Positions 9,214 through 17,959 of a DNA stretch of 64,000 nucleotides are shown in pieces; position 1 is the stretch's first letter; every line of letters begins with the position of its first letter. Origin of the DNA: Sphingobacterium sp. R2. Lineage in GTDB: Bacteria; Bacteroidota; Bacteroidia; Sphingobacteriales; Sphingobacteriaceae. The notes under the pieces were generated by a model, which saw nothing but the letters and a program-made list of their open reading frames with translations, was not told the DNA's origin and ran no database searches. The stretch is taken from positions 682,001 to 746,000 of the forward strand of contig NZ_CP142884.1 of the NCBI RefSeq assembly GCF_040760075.1, given 5' to 3'. A program made the position numbers and the translations under genes.

Positions 9214-10845
9214 TTACTTTGCAGCGAGTTTATTAAGATATATTTCGATGTTTGCGTAACCTGATTCGGTAATTTTTGCTGAATCACTTGGATCATTTGG
9301 ATTCAATCCCATTTCTTTTTCTACCGCATCCGGAATACCATCATTGTCCGAATCCTTATATGGTGTACCTTTGTAGACGGGATAACCGCCTACTTGGGAA
9401 ATATCCGTAATAATGCCAATCTTATAGGAGTCTTTTGGTAATCGTCTATGTTCAAAATCTTTTTCAGGCAGCTTCACGTTGCTTAATAACTTCACCGGTT
9501 TACCATTTTTCACATCACCAATAACACGTGTATCGACAGGATCTCTTTTTGGTAAGGTTGCACCTGCGTGATCAAGTACATAACCATAGGTCTCTTGTGC
9601 AGTCATCACTGGGAAATTAGCATGCGGAAAAGCTTCCTTGGCACTCATTGCCGCAAAGTATGGTTGAGCTTCTTCGTAAGTCATCGCATCGCCTTTTTTA
9701 TTTTCCAACTGTATTCCCCCATCCCAGTTATTTGAAGTTACTTTCGCATTGCCTTCCACAATATTGCCTTTAACATGCGCACGACCAAACACCACATAAG
9801 GCAATTTACTTCTACCTGATTCAGGTTTTAAAATACGGTAGCTGACCGGTTGACCCAACGGAGTTGCAGGGCCTGGCTTAAAGTAATTGTTGACAATATT
9901 GTATGTCGCTTGGTAATCACCACCATCAATTGAGCGGTGCACCCAGTTGTAGACAACATTATTGTAAAAGTTGAACAAACCATTCCAACCAATAGATGGG
10001 TTACGGGCTGCGTTATTCGCCCAGAGATTGCGCATAAAGGTACAATTCTCTCCACCTAAAGTACTCCCAAACGCATGGTTCCATGTATCCAGTGCTTCTG
10101 AGAAAATAGAATTTTGAATGGTAATATTTACGGTACCACGTTTTTCTTCTGCTTTACCGGTGCTATCATTATACATATGACGGTACATGGACATATTTTC
10201 ATCCAATCCCCAACTTGCCGACACGTGGTCTATCATAATATTTCCTACCGGATTACCACCGATCGCATCGTCTCGACGTCCGACATAAGTTTCACCGCGT
10301 CTAAATCGCATATGACGAATCAAGACATCGTGTGTATTGATCCAAACAGATTCACCAGCTACGCACACACCATCGCCCGGAGCAGACTGTCCTGCAATGG
10401 TCACATAAGGAGCACGAATAATTAAGGGGGTCTTTAAACGAATAATGCCTGAAACGTTAAATACAATAATACGTGGGCCGCCTTTTTCGCAAGCTTCCCG
10501 TAATGAGCCGGGGCCATTGTCTTCTAAGCTTGTGACCACATACACTTTACCGCCACGGCCACCAAAGGTGAATTTACCGCCACCTTCAGCTTCTGGGAAA
10601 GCCAAAATCTTAGCTTGTGGGAGATCATCAGGCCGTCCTGCCCATGGAATATAAGGTTTACCTTGTTTTGCGTATTCTTCTATGACAGGCAGGGCTTTTT
10701 GCCAAGCTTCATCCGATTGTTTGGTCGCTTTACGCATCAGCTCATCTGTATTCTTCTTAACGTCTTCTGGAATTTTGGGATACTGACAAAATGCGATTGA
10801 TGTAATGAGACTCAACAATGCTGTCAGCGTTATTTTATGTAACAT
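9214..10845 (-). CDS. PL1 pectate lyase with C-terminal TSP3-like segment (copy 2)
   Basis: 543 residues with a signal peptide ending near AFCQ. It aligns with the downstream copy along its whole length: AEGGGKFTFGGRGGKVYVVT, IDHVSASWGLDENMS, RNPSIGW, and the C-terminal DSDNDGIPD and NPNDPSD. The main difference is a longer loop around residues 375-400 (NKKGDAMTYEEAQPYF). The activity is expected to be calcium-dependent pectate or pectin lyase. It is the first enzyme gene after susD, separated by 119 bp that contain an 11-bp-stem hairpin. Divergence between copies suggests different cleavage specificity. Confidence 0.88.
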   Translation of the reverse strand: MLHKITLTALLSLITSIAFCQYPKIPEDVKKNTDELMRKATKQSDEAWQKALPVIEEYAKQGKPYIPWAGRPDDLPQAKILAFPEAEGGGKFTFGGRGGKVYVVTSLEDNGPGSLREACEKGGPRIIVFNVSGIIRLKTPLIIRAPYVTIAGQSAPGDGVCVAGESVWINTHDVLIRHMRFRRGETYVGRRDDAIGGNPVGNIMIDHVSASWGLDENMSMYRHMYNDSTGKAEEKRGTVNITIQNSIFSEALDTWNHAFGSTLGGENCTFMRNLWANNAARNPSIGWNGLFNFYNNVVYNWVHRSIDGGDYQATYNIVNNYFKPGPATPLGQPVSYRILKPESGRSKLPYVVFGRAHVKGNIVEGNAKVTSNNWDGGIQLENKKGDAMTYEEAQPYFAAMSAKEAFPHANFPVMTAQETYGYVLDHAGATLPKRDPVDTRVIGDVKNGKPVKLLSNVKLPEKDFEHRRLPKDSYKIGIITDISQVGGYPVYKGTPYKDSDNDGIPDAVEKEMGLNPNDPSDSAKITESGYANIEIYLNKLAAK

Positions 10846-10911
10846 GTTTATCTAGTTAGTAGGATTTATAATTTCTATTTCAAATATATGTCAATAGTAC
10901 ATTTATCAAAA

Positions 10912-10941
10912 GCAATGTATGTCACAATTCACATACATTGC
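10912..10941 (-). terminator. Intercistronic hairpin between susD and the PL1 gene
   Basis: A perfect 11-bp inverted repeat (GCAATGTATGT ... ACATACATTGC) with an 8-base loop lies in the 119-bp gap after susD. On the minus strand it is followed only by a short T run (CTTTTG), so it is at best a weak terminator. Partial termination or 3'-end protection here would make susCD transcripts more abundant than those of the downstream enzymes. Confidence 0.5.
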
Positions 10942-10964
10942 CTTAATATTTTTTACAAAAAAAA

Positions 10965-12989
10965 CTATTTTAAAGGATCAAAAGTTCCTGCTCCATTCAT
11001 GCTATCCCAACCAGTAGTTTGTTGTAAATAAGGTGAAGTAGACAAGATTGTTTGATTTAATCCAAAGAAGTAATATTCCGTATACCATCTAAATTTCCAA
11101 GGAATATTTGTCGGATCTAAATCATCTTTTTCGGCAATTACAAAATAATTATCATACAGGTAATCCAAATACTGGTCCTGATTTGCAATCCCATCAGGAT
11201 AAGTTGCGGGTTGGCGTTCAACGACAGGAACACTTGAGCCATTTCGAACCAACGGATCTGAAGCACCGGTATATTCCATGCCATTGTTTTTCACTGTAAT
11301 TAATAAGCCTGTTCTTCTTGTTCCATTTAATGGTTTTACACCAATACGTTGGGCGGTAGGTGAATCCTCTTCAAAAAGCTTCCAACGTCTCAGGTCATAA
11401 AATCGTTTACCTTCATACGCAAATTCCAATTTGCGTTCATTAATAATTGCTCCAAATAATTTATTGCGATTGCCTGCAACAGTGGCTAAACCATATGATC
11501 CATCACCGACCTCAATTCCCGCACGTTTCCGAATTTCAATGATTCCATTTAAACCTTCTTGTAATTTATCGACACCGATAGCCGATTCCGCTAAATTCAA
11601 TACTACTTCCGCAAAACGCATTTCCATATAATCTGTACCACTTTGCTGAAATCCAGCGGCCCCATTCGATGTAGCAGAAGCAGCAGGGTTAGATCCCTTT
11701 CGAAGATAGATACCACTTGCATTAGAACCTTTAGTTTCCGTCGAAACGTAGGCTCCTTTACTATTTTTCCAATAATAGGTCCACTGACGGTAGCTCTCCC
11801 CATTGGCGTAAGGAAATAAAGCGCCATTATAAACAAAGGTTTTGCCAAATCTTGGATCTCTATTTTTATAAAACTTTTTCGCATCATACGTATAGGTAGA
11901 TGTCGGATCGTCAATATTTTTACCATCTAACATCGGGAAAGCATCAAAGATCTGCTTAGTTGGCGAAATCGATCCTGCACCGGAAAGCTCTCGTGGTCGA
12001 ATTGCTTGCTCCCAGCCATTATTTTTTACAGCTGTAGAACTAGAAGATGCATTATTAAATCCGTATACAATAACAGCTTCGGGATTATTTACTTCGGTAA
12101 ACCACATATCACTCCAAGCCTTGCCTCCTGTAGTACCTCCGGTTTGAAATAAACCGAAGCCATTTTGCTCCAGCAAAGCTTTTGCTTCCGTATTTGCCGC
12201 ATAGGCAGCCTCCCAACGATCCCGTGAATCATTTGGATTAAATTGCGGACTAGCATAAGTCAGAAGCACGCGTCCTTTGAATGCCGCCGCTGCACCACTG
12301 GTAATCCGGCCCCAATTGCCTCCATCCCATTTGCCTGGCAAAAGGCTTTTCGCTAAATCCAGATCTTTCACAATTTGCGCAATACATGCTGTCGTGCTAC
12401 TTCGAGGAACTGAATTAGCATCATTATCTCCTACTATCGGATTTTGTGATTCGAGCACTAAAGGTACACCACCATACATCCGCACCAATTGGAAATATTG
12501 AAAAGCACGCCAAAAATACATTTGACCTTTCAGTTGATTTCGAGTTGCTTCATCAATCCCACCATGATCAATTTTTTCGAGAAAGACATTGATCTCTTTC
12601 ATTCGCGTCCACACATTATTCCCAATACTGGCACTCATGCGCTGACCAAAATATTTATTTGCATGATTGTTGATGTAGGAAATCACATTCCATTGCTTAT
12701 TGAAATCGGTCTCCCCGGCTAATTCATCTGTGGTCTGTGTAAAAGTATTGTTATACCCTCCGTTATCTGAAGCATCCTGAGTCGCAACGAAAGATTGTGC
12801 ATTATTAGCTGGCAAGAACAGACCATAAACATAATCCACGTAAGCTGTAGCCAAAATAGGATCCTGAAATAAATCCATCTCATCTACAGCTCCTAAATCT
12901 CTTTTTTCCTCTAGAAAATTATCTTTACAAGCTTGATTTGTCAATAACAGACAACAAAGCCCAATATTTAAAATTGTTAATTTTTTCAT
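10965..12989 (-). CDS. SusD/RagB-family outer-membrane glycan-binding lipoprotein
   Basis: 674 residues. Lipoprotein signal with lipobox LTNQAC (Cys at about 21). Typical SusD-family segments: RAFQYFQLVRMYGGVPLV at about 160-178, AAAFKGRVLLTYASPQFNP, YMEMRFAEVVLNLAESA, and KLEFAYEGKRFYDLRRWK near residue 525. SusD proteins form the surface lid over the SusC transporter and capture oligosaccharides. The stop lies 8 bases downstream of susC, giving the usual SusC-SusD pair. The ligand is presumably a pectic oligosaccharide, inferred from neighbours. Confidence 0.95.
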   Translation of the reverse strand: MKKLTILNIGLCCLLLTNQACKDNFLEEKRDLGAVDEMDLFQDPILATAYVDYVYGLFLPANNAQSFVATQDASDNGGYNNTFTQTTDELAGETDFNKQWNVISYINNHANKYFGQRMSASIGNNVWTRMKEINVFLEKIDHGGIDEATRNQLKGQMYFWRAFQYFQLVRMYGGVPLVLESQNPIVGDNDANSVPRSSTTACIAQIVKDLDLAKSLLPGKWDGGNWGRITSGAAAAFKGRVLLTYASPQFNPNDSRDRWEAAYAANTEAKALLEQNGFGLFQTGGTTGGKAWSDMWFTEVNNPEAVIVYGFNNASSSSTAVKNNGWEQAIRPRELSGAGSISPTKQIFDAFPMLDGKNIDDPTSTYTYDAKKFYKNRDPRFGKTFVYNGALFPYANGESYRQWTYYWKNSKGAYVSTETKGSNASGIYLRKGSNPAASATSNGAAGFQQSGTDYMEMRFAEVVLNLAESAIGVDKLQEGLNGIIEIRKRAGIEVGDGSYGLATVAGNRNKLFGAIINERKLEFAYEGKRFYDLRRWKLFEEDSPTAQRIGVKPLNGTRRTGLLITVKNNGMEYTGASDPLVRNGSSVPVVERQPATYPDGIANQDQYLDYLYDNYFVIAEKDDLDPTNIPWKFRWYTEYYFFGLNQTILSTSPYLQQTTGWDSMNGAGTFDPLK

Positions 12990-12996
12990 TGCTCAA

Positions 12997-15900
12997 TTAT
13001 AATGTCACATTAATACCAAAAGAATAAGTTCTCAAATTCGGATATACATCCCATCCACCACCATTACCATCTTTATAACTAAATGGATTATAAATTGTCA
13101 ATGGATTCATAGCACTTAAATAGGCCCGTAAATTTGAAACTTTCAAGTATTTATTAACCTTATCTGGAAATCTATAGCCTATATTAAAGCTGCTCATCCG
13201 CATTTGAAAAGCCGGAACAGTCCAGAAACTCGAACGAACATTATACATATCTGACCAATTTGGGTTTGGCATATTTCCTGTTGGATTTAACACTGGATCG
13301 TAAACATTGCCCCAAAAGGCAGGCAAATTCGTGTAAACACGCGAAATATCATTATTCAATGGTTTACGTTCCGTAATTTCATTATAACCACCGAAAGAAC
13401 CGGTTATAACTGCTTCAGCACTAATTCCTTTATAACCAGCCTTTAATGTCATCCCAACCGAGTAATGATTAGTATTGTTTTTGGCTAATTGAATTTGGTC
13501 GAATTCGTTGATAATACCATCCGGGCCAGCAAACGTACCATCAGCTTGAAGCGCCCCCCGAACGTCACGATAGTAGAGCATACCGGGCCTCAACTTGTCG
13601 GCCGTCTCATTGAACACTTGCGTGATATTGTATTGACTAACGTAGTTATCAATATCTTGTTGTGTTTTAAACATACCCAAATAATCATAACCCCAAGCAC
13701 CGTTATCTGAAGAAGCATTTAGCTGTGGATTCCACGGGTACATCATATCAACCTCGTTATAATTCCACACAAGAATCTTATCATTTGTCCATGAAAGGCG
13801 CGCGCCAACTCCATAGCTAAATTCATTAATTTTATCTTGCCATCCCAAGTCAAACTCAAGACCATAAGTATTCTTTTTTGCAAAATTCTCAGCAGCGACA
13901 GAACCGCCAACTGAGATTGGGACATTACCTGTACGTTCGAGAAGCAAATTTCGTCCGAAATTATAGTAACCATCAATAGTAGCCGACAATCGGCTATTGA
14001 AGAAACGAGCATCGATACCGATATTGTTTTTATAATCATTCGCCCATGTGGCGTTCCGGTTAGCCGTTTTCTCCATCTTCATCCCTGTCGTTGCATCGCC
14101 ATTTCCACCAAATACTCCCCCTTTTCCAATTTGATAGGTATATCGTTGTTTCCACCCCCAAGCGGCGGTCTGATCATTGCCCAATTTACCATGCGATAGG
14201 CGCAATTTTAAATAATCCACACCTTTTACATCAAAGAAATCTTCTTCACTGATCACCCATCCTACAGAGATGTTATAAAATTTTCCCCAGTAGTTTTCGG
14301 GAGCAAATTTGGTCGAGGCATCTGAACGGAATAATACCTCCGCAAGATATTTATCACTATAGCGATAATTCAATCGACCAAGGTAGCCCAGGGTTCCGGA
14401 TTCATAAGCTGCTGTACGTCCTTCTACAGAACCAAAAGCAGTTCCAAATTGTCCATTCGTATTTTGTAATGGATCATTTTTCCAAACGTCTTCTTGAGAC
14501 GATTTTGCTTCCGCTTTTTCTACCGAAAATAAGCCCGAGAAATTATGTTGTTTCCATTGTTTATCATACGTTGCTGTAAAGTTTGCTTGGTAATTACTTC
14601 CTGTTGCATTTGAAAAATAAATGCGATTACCGTTGCTAAAAGTAACAGCCTTTTCGCCAGATATATTTTCATCGTAAATATGTCCGTTTTCGCCGCTTCT
14701 TTGATCAAATGTGTACGTTTGGTACTTTGTACCAATTTGATCTCCACGTTCATTTTTTAAATTTTTAGCATAGGATCCACGTAAAGTCAAACCTTTCAAC
14801 CAGGGTGCCTGGTATTCGGCATTGAGGTTAATACTAAATTGTCTTGAATCGGTTGTTGTTAAATTACCTAATTTCTGCAATTCAAAATAATGATAGGCCG
14901 ATAGATCTCCAGCCGTGCCCGGCAGACGAACAGGTAAACCATTCACATAAGCTGGAACATAAGGTGAAGCCAGCAACAGGTTTCTGTAATCGTTATCGTC
15001 ATTTTCACCACCGATCTTGTTAAAGGTTTTTTGCTGATTACCTGTATTTCCCGAAACCTGCATACCAACCTTAAAATTACTGGCTACCTGGATATCACTT
15101 CCCGCACGAAAATTCCAGCGATCATAATCCAGTGTACCCAAATTACCATTCTGTTTGTTATAGGCCACGTTTGCAAAATAGGTTGCTTTATCTGCCCCTC
15201 CTGAAATATTCAAGGAATGTCGTGTCAGATAACTTACTTTCCAGGCATCATCTAACCAATTATAAGAATGATTCTTAAAATGGTCCAGCTCATCTTGCGA
15301 GAAAAACCATTTGTCAAATCCCGGCGATTTTGGATCACGGTTTGCACCATTTTCCCCATTCATAATATTGAAGTAATTACCAAACTGATAAGCATCCATT
15401 ACTTTTGTACGGTAGGTCGCATCATTAATGGCATATGATCCATTGTAGCTGATTTTTGGCGTACCCACTTTTCCTTTTTTGGTTGTCACCAAAACAACAC
15501 CATTTGCCCCTCTAACACCATACACCGCGGCAGCACCGTCCTTTAAAAAGGAAATATTCTCAATTTCTGACGCATCGAGATTGTTAAATAGCGTCTGATC
15601 AGGTTGATTTTGACCATCTACCTGAATCACACCATCAATCACAAATAAAGGGGCACTTGTTCCACCATCTTTTCCTCCACCCATTGGATTCCGTATAATA
15701 TAGCTTGGTTTTGCTCCCGGACGGCTCGTTCCCCCGCTGACGTTAAGGCCTGCAACCCGGCCCACCAATGTCGCGCCCACATTCGTAGATGGCAGATCTT
15801 CTATCTCTTCCGCTTTAATTGCCACGACAGAGCCTGTTAAATGTGCTTTTTTCTGCGTGGTGTAACCAACAGCAACTACCTCTTCGAGTTCCTGACTTTC

Positions 15901-16257
15901 GGCTTCCATGCGTATATTCAATACATTCTGGTTTCCAACGGGGATTTCCAGTCTTTTATAACCAACAAAATTAAGTACCAAAATCTCGTTTCCAACAGGC
16001 AGGTTCAGCCTAAATGTACCATCTGCATCTGTTGAAGTCGCCGTCTTTGATCCTTTAATGGATATCGTTACTCCGGCAAGCGGTTTTCCATTTTGATCAA
16101 CAACCTTTCCTGTTATATTTTTAAAAAAGTTTAAATTGTGTTCACTTAGATTTACTCCATAGGAGTATGACGGAATGATCCCGCCAGTCATTATTCCAAT
16201 AGCCAGCAGTTGTGCTAACCTTTTAGAGGATTTACTCGGGAATATGAGCTGATTCAT
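12997..16257 (-). CDS. SusC/RagA-family TonB-linked outer-membrane transporter
   Basis: 1086 residues. After the signal peptide come a carboxypeptidase-regulatory-like domain (NITGKVVDQNGKPLAGVTI, about 48-125), a TonB-box-like region (EEVVAVGYTTQKKAHLTGSV), a plug domain (about 140-265, with FLKDGAAAVYGVRGANGVV) and a 22-strand-type barrel ending in YSFGINVTL. It imports oligosaccharides with SusD using TonB energy. There is no N-terminal STN signalling domain, so it probably does not itself control an ECF sigma/anti-sigma pair. It is preceded by the DUF3826 gene at 28 bases. Confidence 0.95.
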   Translation of the reverse strand: MNQLIFPSKSSKRLAQLLAIGIMTGGIIPSYSYGVNLSEHNLNFFKNITGKVVDQNGKPLAGVTISIKGSKTATSTDADGTFRLNLPVGNEILVLNFVGYKRLEIPVGNQNVLNIRMEAESQELEEVVAVGYTTQKKAHLTGSVVAIKAEEIEDLPSTNVGATLVGRVAGLNVSGGTSRPGAKPSYIIRNPMGGGKDGGTSAPLFVIDGVIQVDGQNQPDQTLFNNLDASEIENISFLKDGAAAVYGVRGANGVVLVTTKKGKVGTPKISYNGSYAINDATYRTKVMDAYQFGNYFNIMNGENGANRDPKSPGFDKWFFSQDELDHFKNHSYNWLDDAWKVSYLTRHSLNISGGADKATYFANVAYNKQNGNLGTLDYDRWNFRAGSDIQVASNFKVGMQVSGNTGNQQKTFNKIGGENDDNDYRNLLLASPYVPAYVNGLPVRLPGTAGDLSAYHYFELQKLGNLTTTDSRQFSINLNAEYQAPWLKGLTLRGSYAKNLKNERGDQIGTKYQTYTFDQRSGENGHIYDENISGEKAVTFSNGNRIYFSNATGSNYQANFTATYDKQWKQHNFSGLFSVEKAEAKSSQEDVWKNDPLQNTNGQFGTAFGSVEGRTAAYESGTLGYLGRLNYRYSDKYLAEVLFRSDASTKFAPENYWGKFYNISVGWVISEEDFFDVKGVDYLKLRLSHGKLGNDQTAAWGWKQRYTYQIGKGGVFGGNGDATTGMKMEKTANRNATWANDYKNNIGIDARFFNSRLSATIDGYYNFGRNLLLERTGNVPISVGGSVAAENFAKKNTYGLEFDLGWQDKINEFSYGVGARLSWTNDKILVWNYNEVDMMYPWNPQLNASSDNGAWGYDYLGMFKTQQDIDNYVSQYNITQVFNETADKLRPGMLYYRDVRGALQADGTFAGPDGIINEFDQIQLAKNNTNHYSVGMTLKAGYKGISAEAVITGSFGGYNEITERKPLNNDISRVYTNLPAFWGNVYDPVLNPTGNMPNPNWSDMYNVRSSFWTVPAFQMRMSSFNIGYRFPDKVNKYLKVSNLRAYLSAMNPLTIYNPFSYKDGNGGGWDVYPNLRTYSFGINVTL

Positions 16258-16285
16258 AATTTGGGTATTAATTTATTTTATTGGG

Positions 16286-16894
16286 TTATTTTTTTAATCT
16301 CGCGGCCCATTTATCGCCTTCTTCCTTTAGGTTATAGCCATGGGACGCTAAATAGTTATTGATTTTGCCTTTATATTTACCGAACCAAGCGTGCTTTTTT
16401 TCTGAAGATTCAGCCTGCATTGCAAAATCCCGTGCTTCATACAGCAAACTGTCGATCATATGCACTTCGTCTTTTGTAAGCCGCGGAATCATATCCTGGT
16501 AGGCTCTCACCGTATTTGGATAGACATTATAGGTCATGCCGTTTTTAACCGCCTCAACTTCCTGCTCTGTTAAAACCTCTTTTAGCCGTTTTACAAACGC
16601 CTGATTTAAATTGCTGGTTTCCTGCAGCGTCTCCTGCGTGATTTGCTCTTTTAGACTCTTATCGGTATTCTCCTTGATTTTTAAATCACGAAGTGTATAA
16701 CAAGCGTTTAAAAGATAATACTGGTCACGGATAATGTGAGCTGCTTTTTCTTGTTTGGCCTGATCTTGTAACGCTAATTTTGCGACAATTTTTTCTGACC
16801 GATCGGTAATAGTTTTCCAATAAGCGTCTTCTGTCTGACTAAATGTCATAGATACACTTAAAAATAAAAACATAAGTAATGCAAAACGTTTCAT
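16286..16894 (-). CDS. DUF3826 secreted protein of unknown function
   Basis: I chose the ATG at 16894 because MKRFALLMFLFLSVSMTFSQ is a clean signal peptide; an upstream ATG at 16936 would add 14 polar residues before it. The mature part is helical and charged and matches the DUF3826 family pattern as I remember it: RDQYYLLNACYTLRD, and a C-terminal YKGKINNYLASHGYNLKEEG. The function is unknown. It sits directly upstream of susC in the same orientation, so it may be co-transcribed with the transporter. DUF3826 genes occur in other Bacteroidota pectin loci. Confidence 0.65.
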   Translation of the reverse strand: MKRFALLMFLFLSVSMTFSQTEDAYWKTITDRSEKIVAKLALQDQAKQEKAAHIIRDQYYLLNACYTLRDLKIKENTDKSLKEQITQETLQETSNLNQAFVKRLKEVLTEQEVEAVKNGMTYNVYPNTVRAYQDMIPRLTKDEVHMIDSLLYEARDFAMQAESSEKKHAWFGKYKGKINNYLASHGYNLKEEGDKWAARLKK

Positions 16895-17071
16895 AGGCAT
16901 GAATAGTTTATCCCTTTTTTGGTTATTATTAAACATTAAATAAAGTCCCTTACCTTTATTTTTTTTCTATAAATTCTCAAACAAACTTCAAAATGATATA
17001 AAGAATTTTTGAGTCTTCAATATAACTGAAAATTTTATTGACAACCGTCATGCACTATGCTGACATTTACG

Positions 17072-17959
17072 CTATTTAACCTCTAAATTGTCAATAATAA
17101 CACCCTCTAAATCAGAAGAGTACAGCTTAACAAAATAGGTGCCCGCATTAATCATTGTCTTTGTATCAGTATTGATATAATTCCATTTGCCTACACGTGT
17201 AGGCTCCAATTGTATTGGAGTTTTAGGCACTAGCACATGCTTATTTTTGTCCAAAATTTCATAATAACCACGACGTGCTTCCTTAAATGGATTATGGTAC
17301 TTAATCGATAACGCATACACATCTGCCGCGCCAACCTGAAACTGCCAACCGATATAACCTTCATTTTTGCTGAATGCCACACGCTTTTGTCCTGCAAACT
17401 CGATTTCGGAAACACCATCGCGCCAGCTACTTTGATAGGCCTTATAGTTTTTCACCTCTTTAAGGTCATACACGGGCAGCATCCCACTTTGCTGCTGAAA
17501 TACCAGAATTTCCCCTTGCGTCTTGGTCGTTATGGAAAGCTCTTCCCCTGCCTGCAATACCTTACGGAATACGGCCAGATATTTCCCTGTATTCAATTGC
17601 ACACTGTTTTTGGTCTGTTCAAAATCATCAGGCTGATTACTCCCCAATAAGAAAACATTGGTAGGCTCTTTAAAGTGTAGGCGATAGGTTCTATTGCTAT
17701 CAAGCTCAAAATAATCTGAACCAAACAAGGAAGATGGTAAGGAGAAAAATGTTGTTTCAATAATCCCTTCCCTTTTCAGGCAGCTACCTATATCCAACCA
17801 GCTGTGGAGCTTAATATCTTGATTCCCTAATTCAAGATTATAATGCTTTTGATCAAGCGATAAGGTTTTCCTGTTTTCTTTTGATGCAATAGCAATGGCC
17901 TGTATCACCGCCTGACCAGCATAAATACGTGGAAAATTAATAACAATCTTTCCATTCAT
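17072..17959 (-). CDS. C-terminal part of frame-split GH2/malectin enzyme
   Basis: 295-codon frame that overlaps the end of the upstream GH2 frame as ATGA. It begins in the middle of a malectin domain: residues VMNGKIVINFPRIYAGQAVI complete the last strands missing from the upstream protein. Then follow about 240 residues ending in a sugar-binding-like sandwich (GWQFQVGAADVYALSIKYHN, AGTYFVKLYSSDLEG). It has no signal peptide, so as a separate protein it would stay in the cytoplasm with half a domain. I infer that it is the rest of the GH2 protein, reached by a -1 shift at the A7 run (17977-17983), or that the gene carries a one-base deletion. Confidence 0.7.
   Translation of the reverse strand: MNGKIVINFPRIYAGQAVIQAIAIASKENRKTLSLDQKHYNLELGNQDIKLHSWLDIGSCLKREGIIETTFFSLPSSLFGSDYFELDSNRTYRLHFKEPTNVFLLGSNQPDDFEQTKNSVQLNTGKYLAVFRKVLQAGEELSITTKTQGEILVFQQQSGMLPVYDLKEVKNYKAYQSSWRDGVSEIEFAGQKRVAFSKNEGYIGWQFQVGAADVYALSIKYHNPFKEARRGYYEILDKNKHVLVPKTPIQLEPTRVGKWNYINTDTKTMINAGTYFVKLYSSDLEGVIIDNLEVK

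Noticed and set aside
17956..17959. ATGA overlap as evidence for two separate coupled genes
   Set aside because: The downstream frame starts in mid-domain without a signal peptide, so a single interrupted protein is the better reading, although coupled translation cannot be excluded.
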